A stretch of DNA of 64,000 nucleotides from Methylobacter sp015476545 (GCF_052162025.1 NZ_CP197401.1:2170001-2234000), one strand, 5' to 3'. Counted from the first letter of the stretch, positions 26,997 through 35,821 are shown. The notes: generated by a model from the sequence alone, not told the origin. Made by a program: numbers and translations.

Positions 26997-28508
26997 CTAA
27001 AACCGGAACAAACTCTGCACATAGAAATAATCAAGATCCCTGGCATCCGGCGCCGATGGCGCGTTTTTGGCGAATTCGCCTTTGAACAGATGCGCCCAGC
27101 CGGTTTCCAGATTCAGGCTGCTGTTGATATCCCAGCGCGCAGCCAACTCCAGCTGATGGCCGACAAAAGTGCCGGTATTGCCGGTTGTGTCCTGCAAGTT
27201 GGCGGCGGTCCAGGCGTCCTTGTCCTCGGCCAGCCAGAAAAACCGGTGGCTTAGAAAGGCTTGCACGTCGGAGCGCGGCTTGATGCCGATCCGGTAACCC
27301 GGCGAGTTGACGTTGCTGCGGGCGAACGTGCCGTAGATGCCGGTAGGTCCGTACTGGAAACGGCGCGCGCCGAACAGGGTGTCGAAACGTCCGTCCTTGC
27401 CGTCGTTCGGATCGCGGTCACCGCTGGCATAGTCGTATTCGAGCGCCAGGCGCGGGGACCACGGCAGATTGAAGGTATAGCCGACATTGAAATTCTGATA
27501 CCAAGCCCGATGCTGAAGGTCCCTGCCGTCGGAGGCGTTTCTGCTGGAGCGCACCGTGCCAATCTGACCGATGGCTTCCAGTTCGAAATCGAACTGCTCT
27601 TTGGCGGGCTTGCGGTAAAGGCGCATGCCGGGCGTGAAATAGCGGCGATTGCTGGTGGGGTTGCGTTTGCGGTCGCCTTCGTCCAGATGGTACAGATACA
27701 GTTCGGCATTGGTTTTCCAGGGCAGATCGTAGACTTCCAGAAAACCGCCGGAGAACCAGGTCTGATATTCCGGCTCGTCGAAACTGTGGAAATGGTCGAG
27801 AAGCTGCGCCGAATTATTAGGATAACGGCCGACCGGCATGGTGACAAAGGCATTGAATTGCCAGTTGCCGTAGTCGAGAAGGCGCAGCCGCAAACCGTCG
27901 AAAGTGTTGATGGTGTTGCGCATATTATTTCTGGCAATCAGGCGGCGGCTGCCGAAATTCAAAGTCTGCCGGCCGGCGATGACTTCCGCGCCCAGGCCGC
28001 TGTAAAGCACGTTCTGATCGGCCCAGGCCAGATAGCCCTGGATAAAATCGGCTTCATCGACATGGGTGTTGTTGATGCCGGAGCCTTCATCCGCGTCGAA
28101 TTGCCGCGCATCGAGAAATTCGCCGCCGATTCGCCAGTGGCCGAAGCGCGCTTCCAGCGACAGGTCGATCTGCATCGGAATTTGCTGGTCGCCGCCCTGG
28201 CTGTTGGCTTTAAAACTGCCGTCCAGGGTTTCGTAGCGGGTGCGCTGCTCCAGCGATACCGACAGCCAATCCGGCAGATTCAGGGCATCGTGCAGATTCC
28301 AGACCGGCTTCTCGTATTTGCCGAAACCGTTCAGCGCATCGTGCATCTGGCTGGAAAACGGGGCAAAAGGCGGCTGAGTGTAGCTTTTCTTTTCTGTCTC
28401 CGCCTGAATGGGACTGCTGCTCCCCATATAAATGCCGCCGGCGATAATCAAGCTGAGTGTATGGCCGGCGGCAGTCATGCCGGTAGTATGTTTTCTTTGC
28501 ATGGTCAA
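26997..28508 (-). CDS. Alginate-export-family outer-membrane porin in the mod operon
   Basis: Protein of 503 residues with an N-terminal signal segment ending in SPIQAE and a beta-barrel of the alginate export family (PF13372: LPDWLSVSLEQRTRYETLDGSF, IAGRQTLNFGSRRLIARNNMRNTINTFDGLRLRL). It ends with an aromatic residue (YVQSLFRF), as outer-membrane barrels do. It lies 99 bases upstream of modA on the same strand, and the only promoter and ModE-type operator I see are in front of it. This suggests an anion channel for molybdate across the outer membrane. That function is inferred from context. Confidence 0.87.
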   Translation of the reverse strand: MTMQRKHTTGMTAAGHTLSLIIAGGIYMGSSSPIQAETEKKSYTQPPFAPFSSQMHDALNGFGKYEKPVWNLHDALNLPDWLSVSLEQRTRYETLDGSFKANSQGGDQQIPMQIDLSLEARFGHWRIGGEFLDARQFDADEGSGINNTHVDEADFIQGYLAWADQNVLYSGLGAEVIAGRQTLNFGSRRLIARNNMRNTINTFDGLRLRLLDYGNWQFNAFVTMPVGRYPNNSAQLLDHFHSFDEPEYQTWFSGGFLEVYDLPWKTNAELYLYHLDEGDRKRNPTSNRRYFTPGMRLYRKPAKEQFDFELEAIGQIGTVRSSRNASDGRDLQHRAWYQNFNVGYTFNLPWSPRLALEYDYASGDRDPNDGKDGRFDTLFGARRFQYGPTGIYGTFARSNVNSPGYRIGIKPRSDVQAFLSHRFFWLAEDKDAWTAANLQDTTGNTGTFVGHQLELAARWDINSSLNLETGWAHLFKGEFAKNAPSAPDARDLDYFYVQSLFRF

Positions 28509-28595
28509 ACCTGATAATTATTATTGTAAGTACGAAACTTATATCGCAACGCTTACTTTGAGACCCCCCAAAAAATAAACATCGCTCTAGCTTGA

Positions 28596-28623
28596 TTCGT
28601 TATATATGTAAGTATATAGCGAT
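28596..28623. promoter_or_regulatory. Predicted ModE operator
   Basis: Half-sites TCGTTATATA (28597-28606) and TATATAGCGA (28613-28622) form a palindrome with a 6-base spacer (TGTAAG). This is the architecture of enteric ModE operators (CGNTATATA, about 6 bases, TATATANCG). It overlaps the -10 box of the promoter of the porin-modABC-mop operon, and a modE gene lies at 32.3-33.2 kb. Molybdate-loaded ModE would repress the operon here. Confidence 0.8.
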
Positions 28624-28639
28624 AGTGATTTCCAAGCAA
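28611..28639 (-). promoter_or_regulatory. Predicted sigma70 promoter of the porin-mod operon
   Basis: On the minus strand TTGCTT (28639-28634) and TATACT (28616-28611) are separated by exactly 17 bases. The -10 box lies inside the ModE palindrome. The porin start codon is about 100 bases downstream. Confidence 0.65.
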
Positions 28640-28857
28640 ATAATGTGCCGGCTATTGAGATGACACATGTCATTGAGTCATATCGGTTATTGTTGTTGAG
28701 CCGGAAAGCGAATAATGTCGGGTTTCAAACATTTACTAGCCCCTGTGGAAGCGATGCCTACAAGGAGCATAGAAATCGACATCGGGATGCAAGCGGATAC
28801 ACTCTTTCGGCCGAAAGGCGGGAGGGCGGCGGTTTGATTTCCAGGGAGAAGGGCGCT
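28640..28857. other. Gap between mod promoter and cynS
   Basis: Together with the promoter region this gap spans 349 bases from 28509. Apart from the ModE operator and promoter I see no gene in it. The only open frame longer than 60 codons here has no recognisable product. Confidence 0.4.
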
Positions 28858-29301
28858 TCAGTAGGTTTTATAAGGCAGAAATTTTCCTGACATCGTGATC
28901 TTGACGCGGTCGCCATTAGGGTCGGGTTCGCGGGTCAGATCCATCTTGAAGTCGATGGCGCTCATGATGCCGTCGCCGAACTCTTCATGGATCAGTTCCT
29001 TGAAGGTCGTCCCATACACATTGATCAATTCGTGGAAGCGGTAGATCAGCGGATCGGCCGGGATGGCGGTGGGCAATGAACCTTTGTAAGGCACAACCGT
29101 CAGCCATTGTCTCTCTTCCTCGGCCAGATCGAACAATTCTCCCACCACGTCGGCCTGAGCTTTCGTGAGCGTCATCTGGCCGAGGCAGGCGGCCGTGACC
29201 CATTCCTTGCTCAGACCGACCTTTGCCGCGACGTCAGCCCATTTCAGCCCCCGGCTGACTTTGGCGGCAATGATTTTCTCGGTAACGTTGATTCTGTTCA
29301 T
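28858..29301 (-). CDS. cynS: Cyanase (cyanate hydratase)
   Basis: CynS of 147 residues with the N-terminal helical domain (KIIAAKVSRGLKWADVAAKVG) and the catalytic C-terminal domain. Arg88, Glu91 and Ser114 match the spacing of E. coli Arg96, Glu99 and Ser122. It converts cyanate and bicarbonate to ammonia and CO2, giving detoxification and a nitrogen source. No cynT carbonic anhydrase or cynR regulator is adjacent. The neighbour upstream is formate dehydrogenase. Confidence 0.95.
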   Translation of the reverse strand: MNRINVTEKIIAAKVSRGLKWADVAAKVGLSKEWVTAACLGQMTLTKAQADVVGELFDLAEEERQWLTVVPYKGSLPTAIPADPLIYRFHELINVYGTTFKELIHEEFGDGIMSAIDFKMDLTREPDPNGDRVKITMSGKFLPYKTY

Positions 29302-29668
29302 TGGATTCTCCTGATCTGTGAAAAAATGCGTATGAGTGGTACGGATAGATGGCGATTCATGAGGACTTCTTCATTAACCTGTTGACAAGAAATACAGGGT
29401 ACGCATTGCGTACCTTTTCCAACGGTTCCGGTGAATGCCATCCCAAAAGGTACGCGGTGCGTACCCTACCGGATTTATGAATGCCTCTGGCGCCCTGTCG
29501 GTCAGTGAATGGCTCGCTTCATGCAGGACAGGAAAAGGCTTGGCGGAAGGGCTTTGCCGCTATTTTTTGTTCTATTTCCGAGCGCCACAGGTTAAGCCCT
29601 TCCCCAAGTTGGTTAAAGGGATGCAGGCATTGGCCGCCGCATCCCGCTTTCAGGTCAAACGACGGTTA
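29302..29668. other. 367-base gap with an inverted repeat
   Basis: No supported gene. A 22-bp inverted repeat occupies 29397-29466 (listed separately). The region should contain the cynS promoter, and none is obvious. Confidence 0.45.
29397..29466. repeat. 22-bp inverted repeat, miniature palindromic element
   Basis: GGGTACGCATTGCGTACCTTTT at 29397-29418 and AAAAGGTACGCGGTGCGTACCC at 29445-29466 are inverted copies differing at two or three positions. Each arm is itself a GGTACGCxxxGCGTACC palindrome. It looks like a non-autonomous dispersed element; no coding content. Confidence 0.65.
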
Positions 29669-30871
29669 TCAATTCTTCCTGAATTTAGCCGCTTCTTCCG
29701 AGCCGCCGGTGGCGTCGCCTTTGCTGTAGGAATGCGCGCCTACGCCCGCCAGCTGGCCGCCTTGAACCACCAGATACTCGTTGCGGATGGGCCGGCCCTC
29801 GAAGTAGCATTCCAGTATCTCGCGCACGCCGGCTGCATAGCGCGTCTGCGCCGACAGGCTGGTGCCTGAAATGTGCGGCGTCATGCCGTGATGCGGCATC
29901 GTGCGCCACGGATGGTCGTTCGGCGCCGGCTGAGGAAACCAGACATCGCCGGCATAACCCGCCAATTGACCGCTTTCCAGGGCGCGGACGATGGCGTCGC
30001 GATCGCACAGTTTGCCGCGCGCCGTATTGATCAGGTAAGCGCCGCGTTTGAAATTCTTCAGCGTCTGCTCGTTGATCATGTGCTCGGTTTCAGGATGCAG
30101 CGGACAATTCAGGGTCACGACGTCGCACACTTTGGTCAGGCTGTCCAGGCTGGTGTGATAGGTCACATCGAGTTCCTGTTCGACCGATTCCGGCAGGCGA
30201 TGGCGATCCATATAATGCAGTTTCACACCGAAAGGTTTGAGCAGGCGCAGTACGCGCAGGCCGATACGGCCGGCAGCCACAGTACCGACTTGCATCGCTT
30301 CCAGGTCGTAGGAGCGCGCCACGCAGTCGGCGATATTCCAGCCGCCTTTGATCACCCAGTTGTAGGACGGGATATAGTTGCGCACCAGCGCGAGCGTCAC
30401 CATCACCACATGCTCGGCGACGCTGTTGCTGTTGCAGTAAGTGACTTCGGCGACAGTAATGCCGCGCTCCATCGCCGCCTGCAGGTCAGTATGGTCAGAG
30501 CCGATGCCGGCCGTCACGATCATCTTGAGATTTTTCGCCTTGGCGATGCGTTCGGCGGTCATGTAAGCCGGCCAGAACGGCTGCGAAATCACAATGTCGG
30601 CATCGTGCAGTTCGCGGTCCAGGACGCTGTCGGCGCCGTCCTTGCTGGAGGTGACGATAAATTGATGGCCGTTTGATTCCAGATACTTGCGCAGGCCCAG
30701 TTCGCCGGACACGCTGCCAAGCAGGGCGCCGGGCTTGAAGTCAATGGCCTTGGGCGTCGGCAGGGTTTGCCCGTCCGGATAACGCTCTGGCTGCGGGCAG
30801 TCATCCCGTGCGTAGGAAGTCGGATAACCGTCGATCGGATCATCGTAAAGAACAAAAATAATTTTAGCCAT
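29669..30871 (-). CDS. fdh: NAD-dependent formate dehydrogenase
   Basis: D-2-hydroxyacid dehydrogenase-type FDH of 400 residues, co-linear with the Pseudomonas sp. 101 enzyme at an offset of one. Asn147 (TYCNSNSVAEH), Asp222 (YMDRHR, NAD specificity), Arg285 (NTARGKL), Gln314 (FPQPAP) and His333 (TPHISGT) are all present, as is the Rossmann turn VGTVAAGRIGLRVL. It oxidises formate to CO2 with NAD reduction, the last step of C1 dissimilation, and supports a methylotrophic host. It is monocistronic between cynS and msrA. Confidence 0.96.
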   Translation of the reverse strand: MAKIIFVLYDDPIDGYPTSYARDDCPQPERYPDGQTLPTPKAIDFKPGALLGSVSGELGLRKYLESNGHQFIVTSSKDGADSVLDRELHDADIVISQPFWPAYMTAERIAKAKNLKMIVTAGIGSDHTDLQAAMERGITVAEVTYCNSNSVAEHVVMVTLALVRNYIPSYNWVIKGGWNIADCVARSYDLEAMQVGTVAAGRIGLRVLRLLKPFGVKLHYMDRHRLPESVEQELDVTYHTSLDSLTKVCDVVTLNCPLHPETEHMINEQTLKNFKRGAYLINTARGKLCDRDAIVRALESGQLAGYAGDVWFPQPAPNDHPWRTMPHHGMTPHISGTSLSAQTRYAAGVREILECYFEGRPIRNEYLVVQGGQLAGVGAHSYSKGDATGGSEEAAKFRKN

Positions 30872-31041
30872 TTTTCCATCTCCATTATGAGTTGAATTTT
30901 GAAGATCGGTCCTGATCTTTGATTGATCGGGACCGGGGTTTATCCTGGCCAGATGACAATATTGTCCGCTTTACGGGTGACGGGCGCCTAATCGTTTGAA
31001 GATATGGCTTGATAACTCGCGGTTATCGATGAATCGAATCG

Positions 31042-31728
31042 TTATTGCCGTTTCGAATCGCGATAGGCCACTCCGGTCCCGCCCAAGCCGCAATAACCCA
31101 GCGGATTTTTTTTCAGATAATCCTGATGATACGCTTCGGCGGACGTATAGTTTTTCAGCGGGGCAATTTCAGTGGTAATGGGCTTGGTGATGCCGGTCAC
31201 TTTTAAATTGGTTTGATAGATGTCTCGTGTTTTCTCCGCCAGTTGCCGTTCTTCATCGGTACGATAAAAGATGGCGCTGCGGTAATTGCTGCCTACATCG
31301 TTGCCCTGGCGATTGCTCTGGGTGGGGTTGTGGTTTTCCCAAAACTGAATCAGGACCCGTTCAAGCGTGGTCTGCTTGGGGTCGTAATAGACTTTGACCA
31401 CTTCCGCATGGTTTTTGACGGCTTTGCCTTCCTGTATGGATTTTTCGGTATTGTGGAGCGTCTCGTAGCTGGGATGGGCGATATCGCCCCCGGCATAGCC
31501 GGATTCAACATCCAATACGCCACCCAGGGTTTGCATGCGTTTTTCCGCGCCCCAGAAACACCCCATCCCCAGGACGATATAAGGGGTGTCAGAGCCAACA
31601 GCCGCTTTATTCAGGGAAGGGTTGACGCTTTTGCCCGCAAGCACGGAAGAACTCAGCAATACGCCAGTTGCGATCACTAAAACGCCTATCATAGGTAAAG
31701 ACCAAAATGCTTGATGCCATCTGTTCAC
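31042..31728 (-). CDS. msrA: Exported methionine-S-sulfoxide reductase MsrA
   Basis: The MsrA domain is complete, with the catalytic motif GCFWGAEKR, GYAGG, HAEVVKV and a C-terminal Cys in GYCGLGG that can act as resolving thiol. The open frame extends to 31854. A clear AAGGA lies 7 bases before the GTG at 31728, and translation from there gives a proper signal peptide (MNRWHQAFWSLPMIGVLV, ending SSVLAGKS), so I chose that start (228 residues). It is probably periplasmic, matching the exported MsrB at 23.2 kb. Confidence 0.9.
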   Translation of the reverse strand: MNRWHQAFWSLPMIGVLVIATGVLLSSSVLAGKSVNPSLNKAAVGSDTPYIVLGMGCFWGAEKRMQTLGGVLDVESGYAGGDIAHPSYETLHNTEKSIQEGKAVKNHAEVVKVYYDPKQTTLERVLIQFWENHNPTQSNRQGNDVGSNYRSAIFYRTDEERQLAEKTRDIYQTNLKVTGITKPITTEIAPLKNYTSAEAYHQDYLKKNPLGYCGLGGTGVAYRDSKRQ

Positions 31729-31902
31729 AAATATGTCCTTCATAAATTTGGTTGCGTAATTGGAGCAGCTCAGCTCCGTGTATATTGTTTGATCGTATGG
31801 AATCGATATTCGTTGCGGTTGCCGGTGAAATTGTTTACTCGGCGGAGTTATCAAAAAACATGATGCCTCGGAGAATGGGCAAGCATATGGGGGCCCTGCG
31901 GT

Positions 31903-31995
31903 TTAATCGTTCATGGCGATCAGGCCGATTTCCCTCGACAGTTCCGGAAGCAACGGCAGGGCGGCGACTTTCTGCTGCATTTCAAACAGGCTCAT
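31903..31995 (-). pseudogene. 30-codon ORF or 3' gene relic next to the TonB fragment
   Basis: MSLFEMQQKVAALPLLPELS continued to IAMND, then TAA. It overlaps the stop of the TonB-receptor fragment by 4 bases (ATGA). Amino-acid composition looks coding, but I recognise no family. It may be the last codons of a lost gene fused by a deletion. Confidence 0.25.
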
Positions 31996-32174
31996 ATGAA
32001 CAGCGGCACCTGCCGGAAGTTGAAGCCACAGAGGTAAATCAGGCGCTCGTTGCGCGCGCCCAGGTTTTGCACCGAGATGCCAGGCAGCAGATTCAAGGCC
32101 GAAGCGGCATCGTTACGATTATTGTGCGCAATATCCTCGGCTGTGATGGTTTCCTTGTCGGAAAGTGATTCCTG
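31992..32174 (-). pseudogene. Relic of a TonB-dependent receptor plug domain
   Basis: Sixty codons between two in-frame stops and without a start read ESLSDKETITAEDIAHNN, then ALNLLPGISVQNLGARNERL, then IYLCGFNFRQVPLFI and TGA. This is the plug-domain motif of TonB-dependent siderophore-type receptors (SDKETIT, LNLLPG, RNE-IYIRGF-SRQVPLFIDG). It breaks off exactly where DGIP should follow, and the conserved Arg of the IYxRGF motif is Cys. The barrel is gone. It is a deletion remnant beside modE. Confidence 0.75.
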
Positions 32175-32347
32175 TTAGTTGCCCATGGAATGAGGAATGG
32201 TTCTTGCGCACGTTCCAGGCCATGAATGACTTATAATCGCGGACTTTCGCCCGCATTGGCATGATGGCTGTGTAAGAACAAGACTTATCCGTTTCCATCC
32301 GAATGAAAAGTGGGCTATCCAACCCTTTCGAGGCAACCAACACGACG

Positions 32348-33190
32348 ATGACCAACAACTCAAACCGCGACGATTTTTCTACCGCCTGGATCGAAGGCGA
32401 ACTGCGGCTGGCCGGCATACTGGACAGCCGCATGATCGGCTTGCTGAAGGCTATCGATGAAAGCGGTTCCATCAATCAGGCCGCCAAGCAGGTGGGCTTA
32501 AGTTACAAGGGCGCCTGGCAGATGATAGAACGCGCCAACAATCTCGCTCCTAAAGTGTTGATCGCCACGACGACCGGCGGCAGCAAGGGCGGCGGTACTC
32601 GGCTGACTGTCTCCGGCCAGGCGCTGCTGCAGCTGTTTACCCGGCTGGAGCAGCAGCATCGGCAGTTCTTGCTGCAACTCAATCAGAATCTGGTGGACGA
32701 TCCCGAGATGCTACTGCTGCTTAAACCGTTGACCATCAAAACCAGCGCCACTAACCAATTGTTCGGTACGATCACCCGCATTCAGCCCGGTGCCATTAAT
32801 GCCGAAGTGATCGTCGAATTAAAAGGCGGTGAACAGATTGTCGCTGACTTGAGTTTGTCAACGCTTGACCGGCTTGAACTCAACATTGGCAAGGATGTGC
32901 TGTTGCTGATCAATGCCCCGGAGATTGGCATCGTTACCGATTTCGGCCATCAACAATTCTCGGCGCGCAACTGTCTGCCAAGCAGAGTGATTCGCTTGCA
33001 GCGGGACGGCGTTGAATTGCAGGTCGCGCTCCGGTTGCCTGGCGGAGACAGTCTTATCGCCACGATAACCCAAGCCAGCGCCGAATCCCTGGGGCTGAAA
33101 TGCGATATGCCGGTCAATGCCGTGTTTAAAAGCAATGCCGTGATGCTCGCCGTGGCGGCGCTTGAAGAATCTCATCCACCAGCCCAGTAA
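32348..33190 (+). CDS. modE: Molybdate-responsive transcriptional regulator ModE
   Basis: N-terminal winged helix-turn-helix (AIDESGSINQAAKQVGLSYKGAWQMIERANNL, followed by TTGGSKGGGTRLT) and a C-terminal di-Mop domain (SATNQLFGTITRIQPGAINAEV and SARNCLPSRVIRLQRDGVELQV). Molybdate binding to the Mop pair triggers DNA binding. A ModE-type operator lies in front of the porin-modABC operon. Translation could also start at 32303; neither ATG has a good Shine-Dalgarno, and the inner one fits the family length better (280 residues). Confidence 0.92.
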   Translation: MTNNSNRDDFSTAWIEGELRLAGILDSRMIGLLKAIDESGSINQAAKQVGLSYKGAWQMIERANNLAPKVLIATTTGGSKGGGTRLTVSGQALLQLFTRLEQQHRQFLLQLNQNLVDDPEMLLLLKPLTIKTSATNQLFGTITRIQPGAINAEVIVELKGGEQIVADLSLSTLDRLELNIGKDVLLLINAPEIGIVTDFGHQQFSARNCLPSRVIRLQRDGVELQVALRLPGGDSLIATITQASAESLGLKCDMPVNAVFKSNAVMLAVAALEESHPPAQ

Positions 33191-33424
33191 GGTTTCTGCC
33201 TGGAAACGATAAGAAAATCTCGGTCTGAGAACGGAATAGAGCGACTGAAGTCGCCCCCACAAGCTTATAGCTTCCGGAATCGGCAAAGAATGCGGCAGCA
33301 AGGATGTGCTGCGGTTTGGGCCATGAAGTTCAGCCATATTATTAGCAAGCCACATGAGATACAATCTTGCCAAGATTTTATAATTCATGCGAGTCATCGC
33401 TAATAATGCGGGGGGTATTTAATA
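33191..33424. other. Intergenic region upstream of the caspase gene
   Basis: It holds a small palindrome (GCGACT at 33241-33246 with AGTCGC at 33249-33254) of a type often dispersed in proteobacterial genomes. A TATAAT lies near 33378. No gene is supported. Confidence 0.4.
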
Positions 33425-35821
33425 ATGATTTCTAAAAGAAGAATAACAGCTTCTTCCACAGCCCGTTTTACCTGGACTGCAAGGCCCAAGTATTTTTTTC
33501 TGTGTTTATCCTTTACCGTGCTGATCGGCTGCCAAACCGACCCCGGTACCGATCTCAACAATTCCAGCGCGACGGAAGGCTTTTCGCCGAAAGATACCGA
33601 CAAGCTTTTCGTCGTCGATTGTTTGCTGCCAGGCCAGGTCCGCAAGCTCGGCACCCAAATGACCTACATTTCCAGCCGTCGCCCCATCAGAACGACAGCC
33701 GGCGAATGCGAAATTCGCGGCGGCGAATATGTGGCTTACGATCGCGCTAATTTCGCATCGGCTTTGAAAGTATGGCTGCCGCAGGCGCAACAGGGCGACG
33801 CGGAGGCGCAGGTGACGCTGGGCGAGATTTATGAAAAAGGCCTGGGCGGAATGGCCGATCCCGCACTGGCTGCGCAATGGTATTTAAAAGCGGCCGAGCA
33901 GGGCAATTCCAGAGCCCAAGTCAACCTCGGCTATCTTTATGAGAAAGGCCTGGGCGTAAAGAAAGACATTCCGACCGCATTGAACTGGTACCGCAAGGCA
34001 TCAGGCCTGGCAAACTCGGATCTGCAGTTTGCCTCGGTAACCGAAGCGGCCGTGGCCAATACCTATAAGGAGCAACTGGAGGAACTGCGCCAGGAGTCGC
34101 AAAGCCATGCGGAAGAAGCCAAGAGCCTGCGCAAGGAACTGGATGAGACCCGGCAGCAATTGTCCAGCCAGCAGCGCAAACTGTCGGATCTGCGCAGACA
34201 GCTCGACAATACGCGTGACAAACTGGAACAGGAACGCGGAAAATCCAATCGCAATGACGCCCTGATCCACTCTCTGGAAAAAGACCTGGAAGAGAAATTA
34301 TCCAGCCTGAATGCCCAGCAAACCAGAGTCTCTCAGCTTGAAACCCAATTCCATAAAGAACAGCAGCAAGCCAAGGCTGGGGGCGATGCATCCGGTGCGG
34401 CAAATGAATCAGGCCGCCAGCAGCAGACGGCACAGTCCAGGCAAAAACTGGAGCAACTGCAGGAACAATTGAAATCGCTGGAAGCGGAGTATCACAATAC
34501 TTCTATCCGCATCAAAAGCGATATGAGCGCGCTTGAAGGCAAGGCATCCGAGACGGGCTCCACACAGGAAAAGCTTGCGCTGGAAAAATTGCGCGGCAAA
34601 CTCAAGCAGGATAAGAGCGAGCTGTTGGCTCAGGGACTGCAGATCAAGGAATTGAAAAAGACGATCGAGCAGGAGCGGCAGGCGTTGGCAAGCCTTGAGG
34701 CTACTTCATCCCAGGCGCTGGCGCAAAACGGTCCGGTCATCGATATCATCGATCCGCCGATGACGCTGACCCGCGGCGTACCCAGCTATCAATTAAGATC
34801 CATTGACCGCAGCAAGAAAATCGTCGGCAAGGTCGGCGCCGCAGACAGCCTGAAAACACTGCAGATCAATGAGCAAGACACGCCGGTCGACGCCGACGGC
34901 ACATTCCGCACCGACATCGCTATCGAAAGCGCTCTGACGCCGGTCAAGATCGTAGCAGTCGATAAACAGGGCAAACGCAGCATCGTCACTTTCAATCTGC
35001 TGGCTAAAAATCAGGAGACAGTTGCCGATGAAAAAACCTTGCCGGTCAAAGCCAGCTCAAAATCCTATCCATCCGTTGATTTCGGCCGGTTTTACGCCTT
35101 GATTATCGGCAATAACGACTATAAACAATTGCCGACGCTGAAAACATCGATCAATGACGCCAAAGCGGTCGATGAAATGCTGCGGACGCGCTACGGCTAT
35201 AAAACCACGCTGTTGGTCAACGCCAGCCGGCATCAGATCATGACCGCTTTCAACGATCTGAGAAAGGTGCTGACGGATAAGGACAATCTGCTGATTTACT
35301 ATGCCGGTCACGGCGAGATCGATAAAAACGACCAGAGCGCCTATTGGCTGCCGTCCGATGCTGAACCGGACAATAACGCCAACTGGCTGTCCAGCCATAA
35401 TATCACGCAGTATTTGAGCATTCTGCCGGCGAAACATATTCTGGTCATTGCCGATTCATGTTATTCCGGCGCCATGACTGAAACGTCCATCGTGCGCCTG
35501 CCGGATGAAATGCCCGAAGAAAAACGTGAAAAATGGCTGAAATTCATGAACAACCGCAAGGCCAGAACCGTCATGACGTCAGGCGGCGTCAAGCCGGTGC
35601 TGGATTCAGGCAGCGGCGGCCATTCGGTATTTGCCAATGCGTTTCTGAGGGCGTTGGGCTCCAATACCGGTCTGCTCGAGGATTATGAGCTGTACAGAAT
35701 CCTCTCCGGCAAAGTCAAGCAATCCGCGTCACAGATCGGCTTTCAGCAAAGTCCGCAATATTCCGCCATGCAGCATGCAGGGCATGAAGGTAGCCCGTTC
35801 TTTTTCGTACCAAGGAGCTGA
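33425..35821 (+). CDS. Caspase-domain lipoprotein with Sel1 repeats and coiled coil
   Basis: Protein of 798 residues. A lipoprotein-type signal ends at Cys36 (VLIGC). A short Cys-containing domain (60-110) follows, then two Sel1 repeats (about 115-190: AEAQVTLGEIYEKGLGG and RAQVNLGYLYEKGLGV), a long coiled coil (about 212-430), an Ig-like beta domain (about 437-527) and a C-terminal caspase-like p20 domain (about 553-790). The catalytic dyad is present: His629 in YYAGHGE and Cys679 in IADSCYSGA. It should be a periplasm-facing, lipid-anchored protease. It is 94 bases upstream of the T6SS-type Ser/Thr kinase gene on the same strand. Related caspase/Sel1 proteins occur in other T6SS loci; the substrate is unknown. 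Confidence 0.88.
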   Translation: MISKRRITASSTARFTWTARPKYFFLCLSFTVLIGCQTDPGTDLNNSSATEGFSPKDTDKLFVVDCLLPGQVRKLGTQMTYISSRRPIRTTAGECEIRGGEYVAYDRANFASALKVWLPQAQQGDAEAQVTLGEIYEKGLGGMADPALAAQWYLKAAEQGNSRAQVNLGYLYEKGLGVKKDIPTALNWYRKASGLANSDLQFASVTEAAVANTYKEQLEELRQESQSHAEEAKSLRKELDETRQQLSSQQRKLSDLRRQLDNTRDKLEQERGKSNRNDALIHSLEKDLEEKLSSLNAQQTRVSQLETQFHKEQQQAKAGGDASGAANESGRQQQTAQSRQKLEQLQEQLKSLEAEYHNTSIRIKSDMSALEGKASETGSTQEKLALEKLRGKLKQDKSELLAQGLQIKELKKTIEQERQALASLEATSSQALAQNGPVIDIIDPPMTLTRGVPSYQLRSIDRSKKIVGKVGAADSLKTLQINEQDTPVDADGTFRTDIAIESALTPVKIVAVDKQGKRSIVTFNLLAKNQETVADEKTLPVKASSKSYPSVDFGRFYALIIGNNDYKQLPTLKTSINDAKAVDEMLRTRYGYKTTLLVNASRHQIMTAFNDLRKVLTDKDNLLIYYAGHGEIDKNDQSAYWLPSDAEPDNNANWLSSHNITQYLSILPAKHILVIADSCYSGAMTETSIVRLPDEMPEEKREKWLKFMNNRKARTVMTSGGVKPVLDSGSGGHSVFANAFLRALGSNTGLLEDYELYRILSGKVKQSASQIGFQQSPQYSAMQHAGHEGSPFFFVPRS

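Noticed and set aside
27261..28514. 417-codon plus-strand frame opposite the porin gene
   Set aside because: Antisense shadow of a GC-rich coding region; the minus-strand frame has a signal peptide, barrel motifs and a promoter.
31752..32168. 138-codon plus-strand frame upstream of modE
   Set aside because: The opposite strand holds the TonB plug relic, which explains the open frame; there is no domain on the plus strand.
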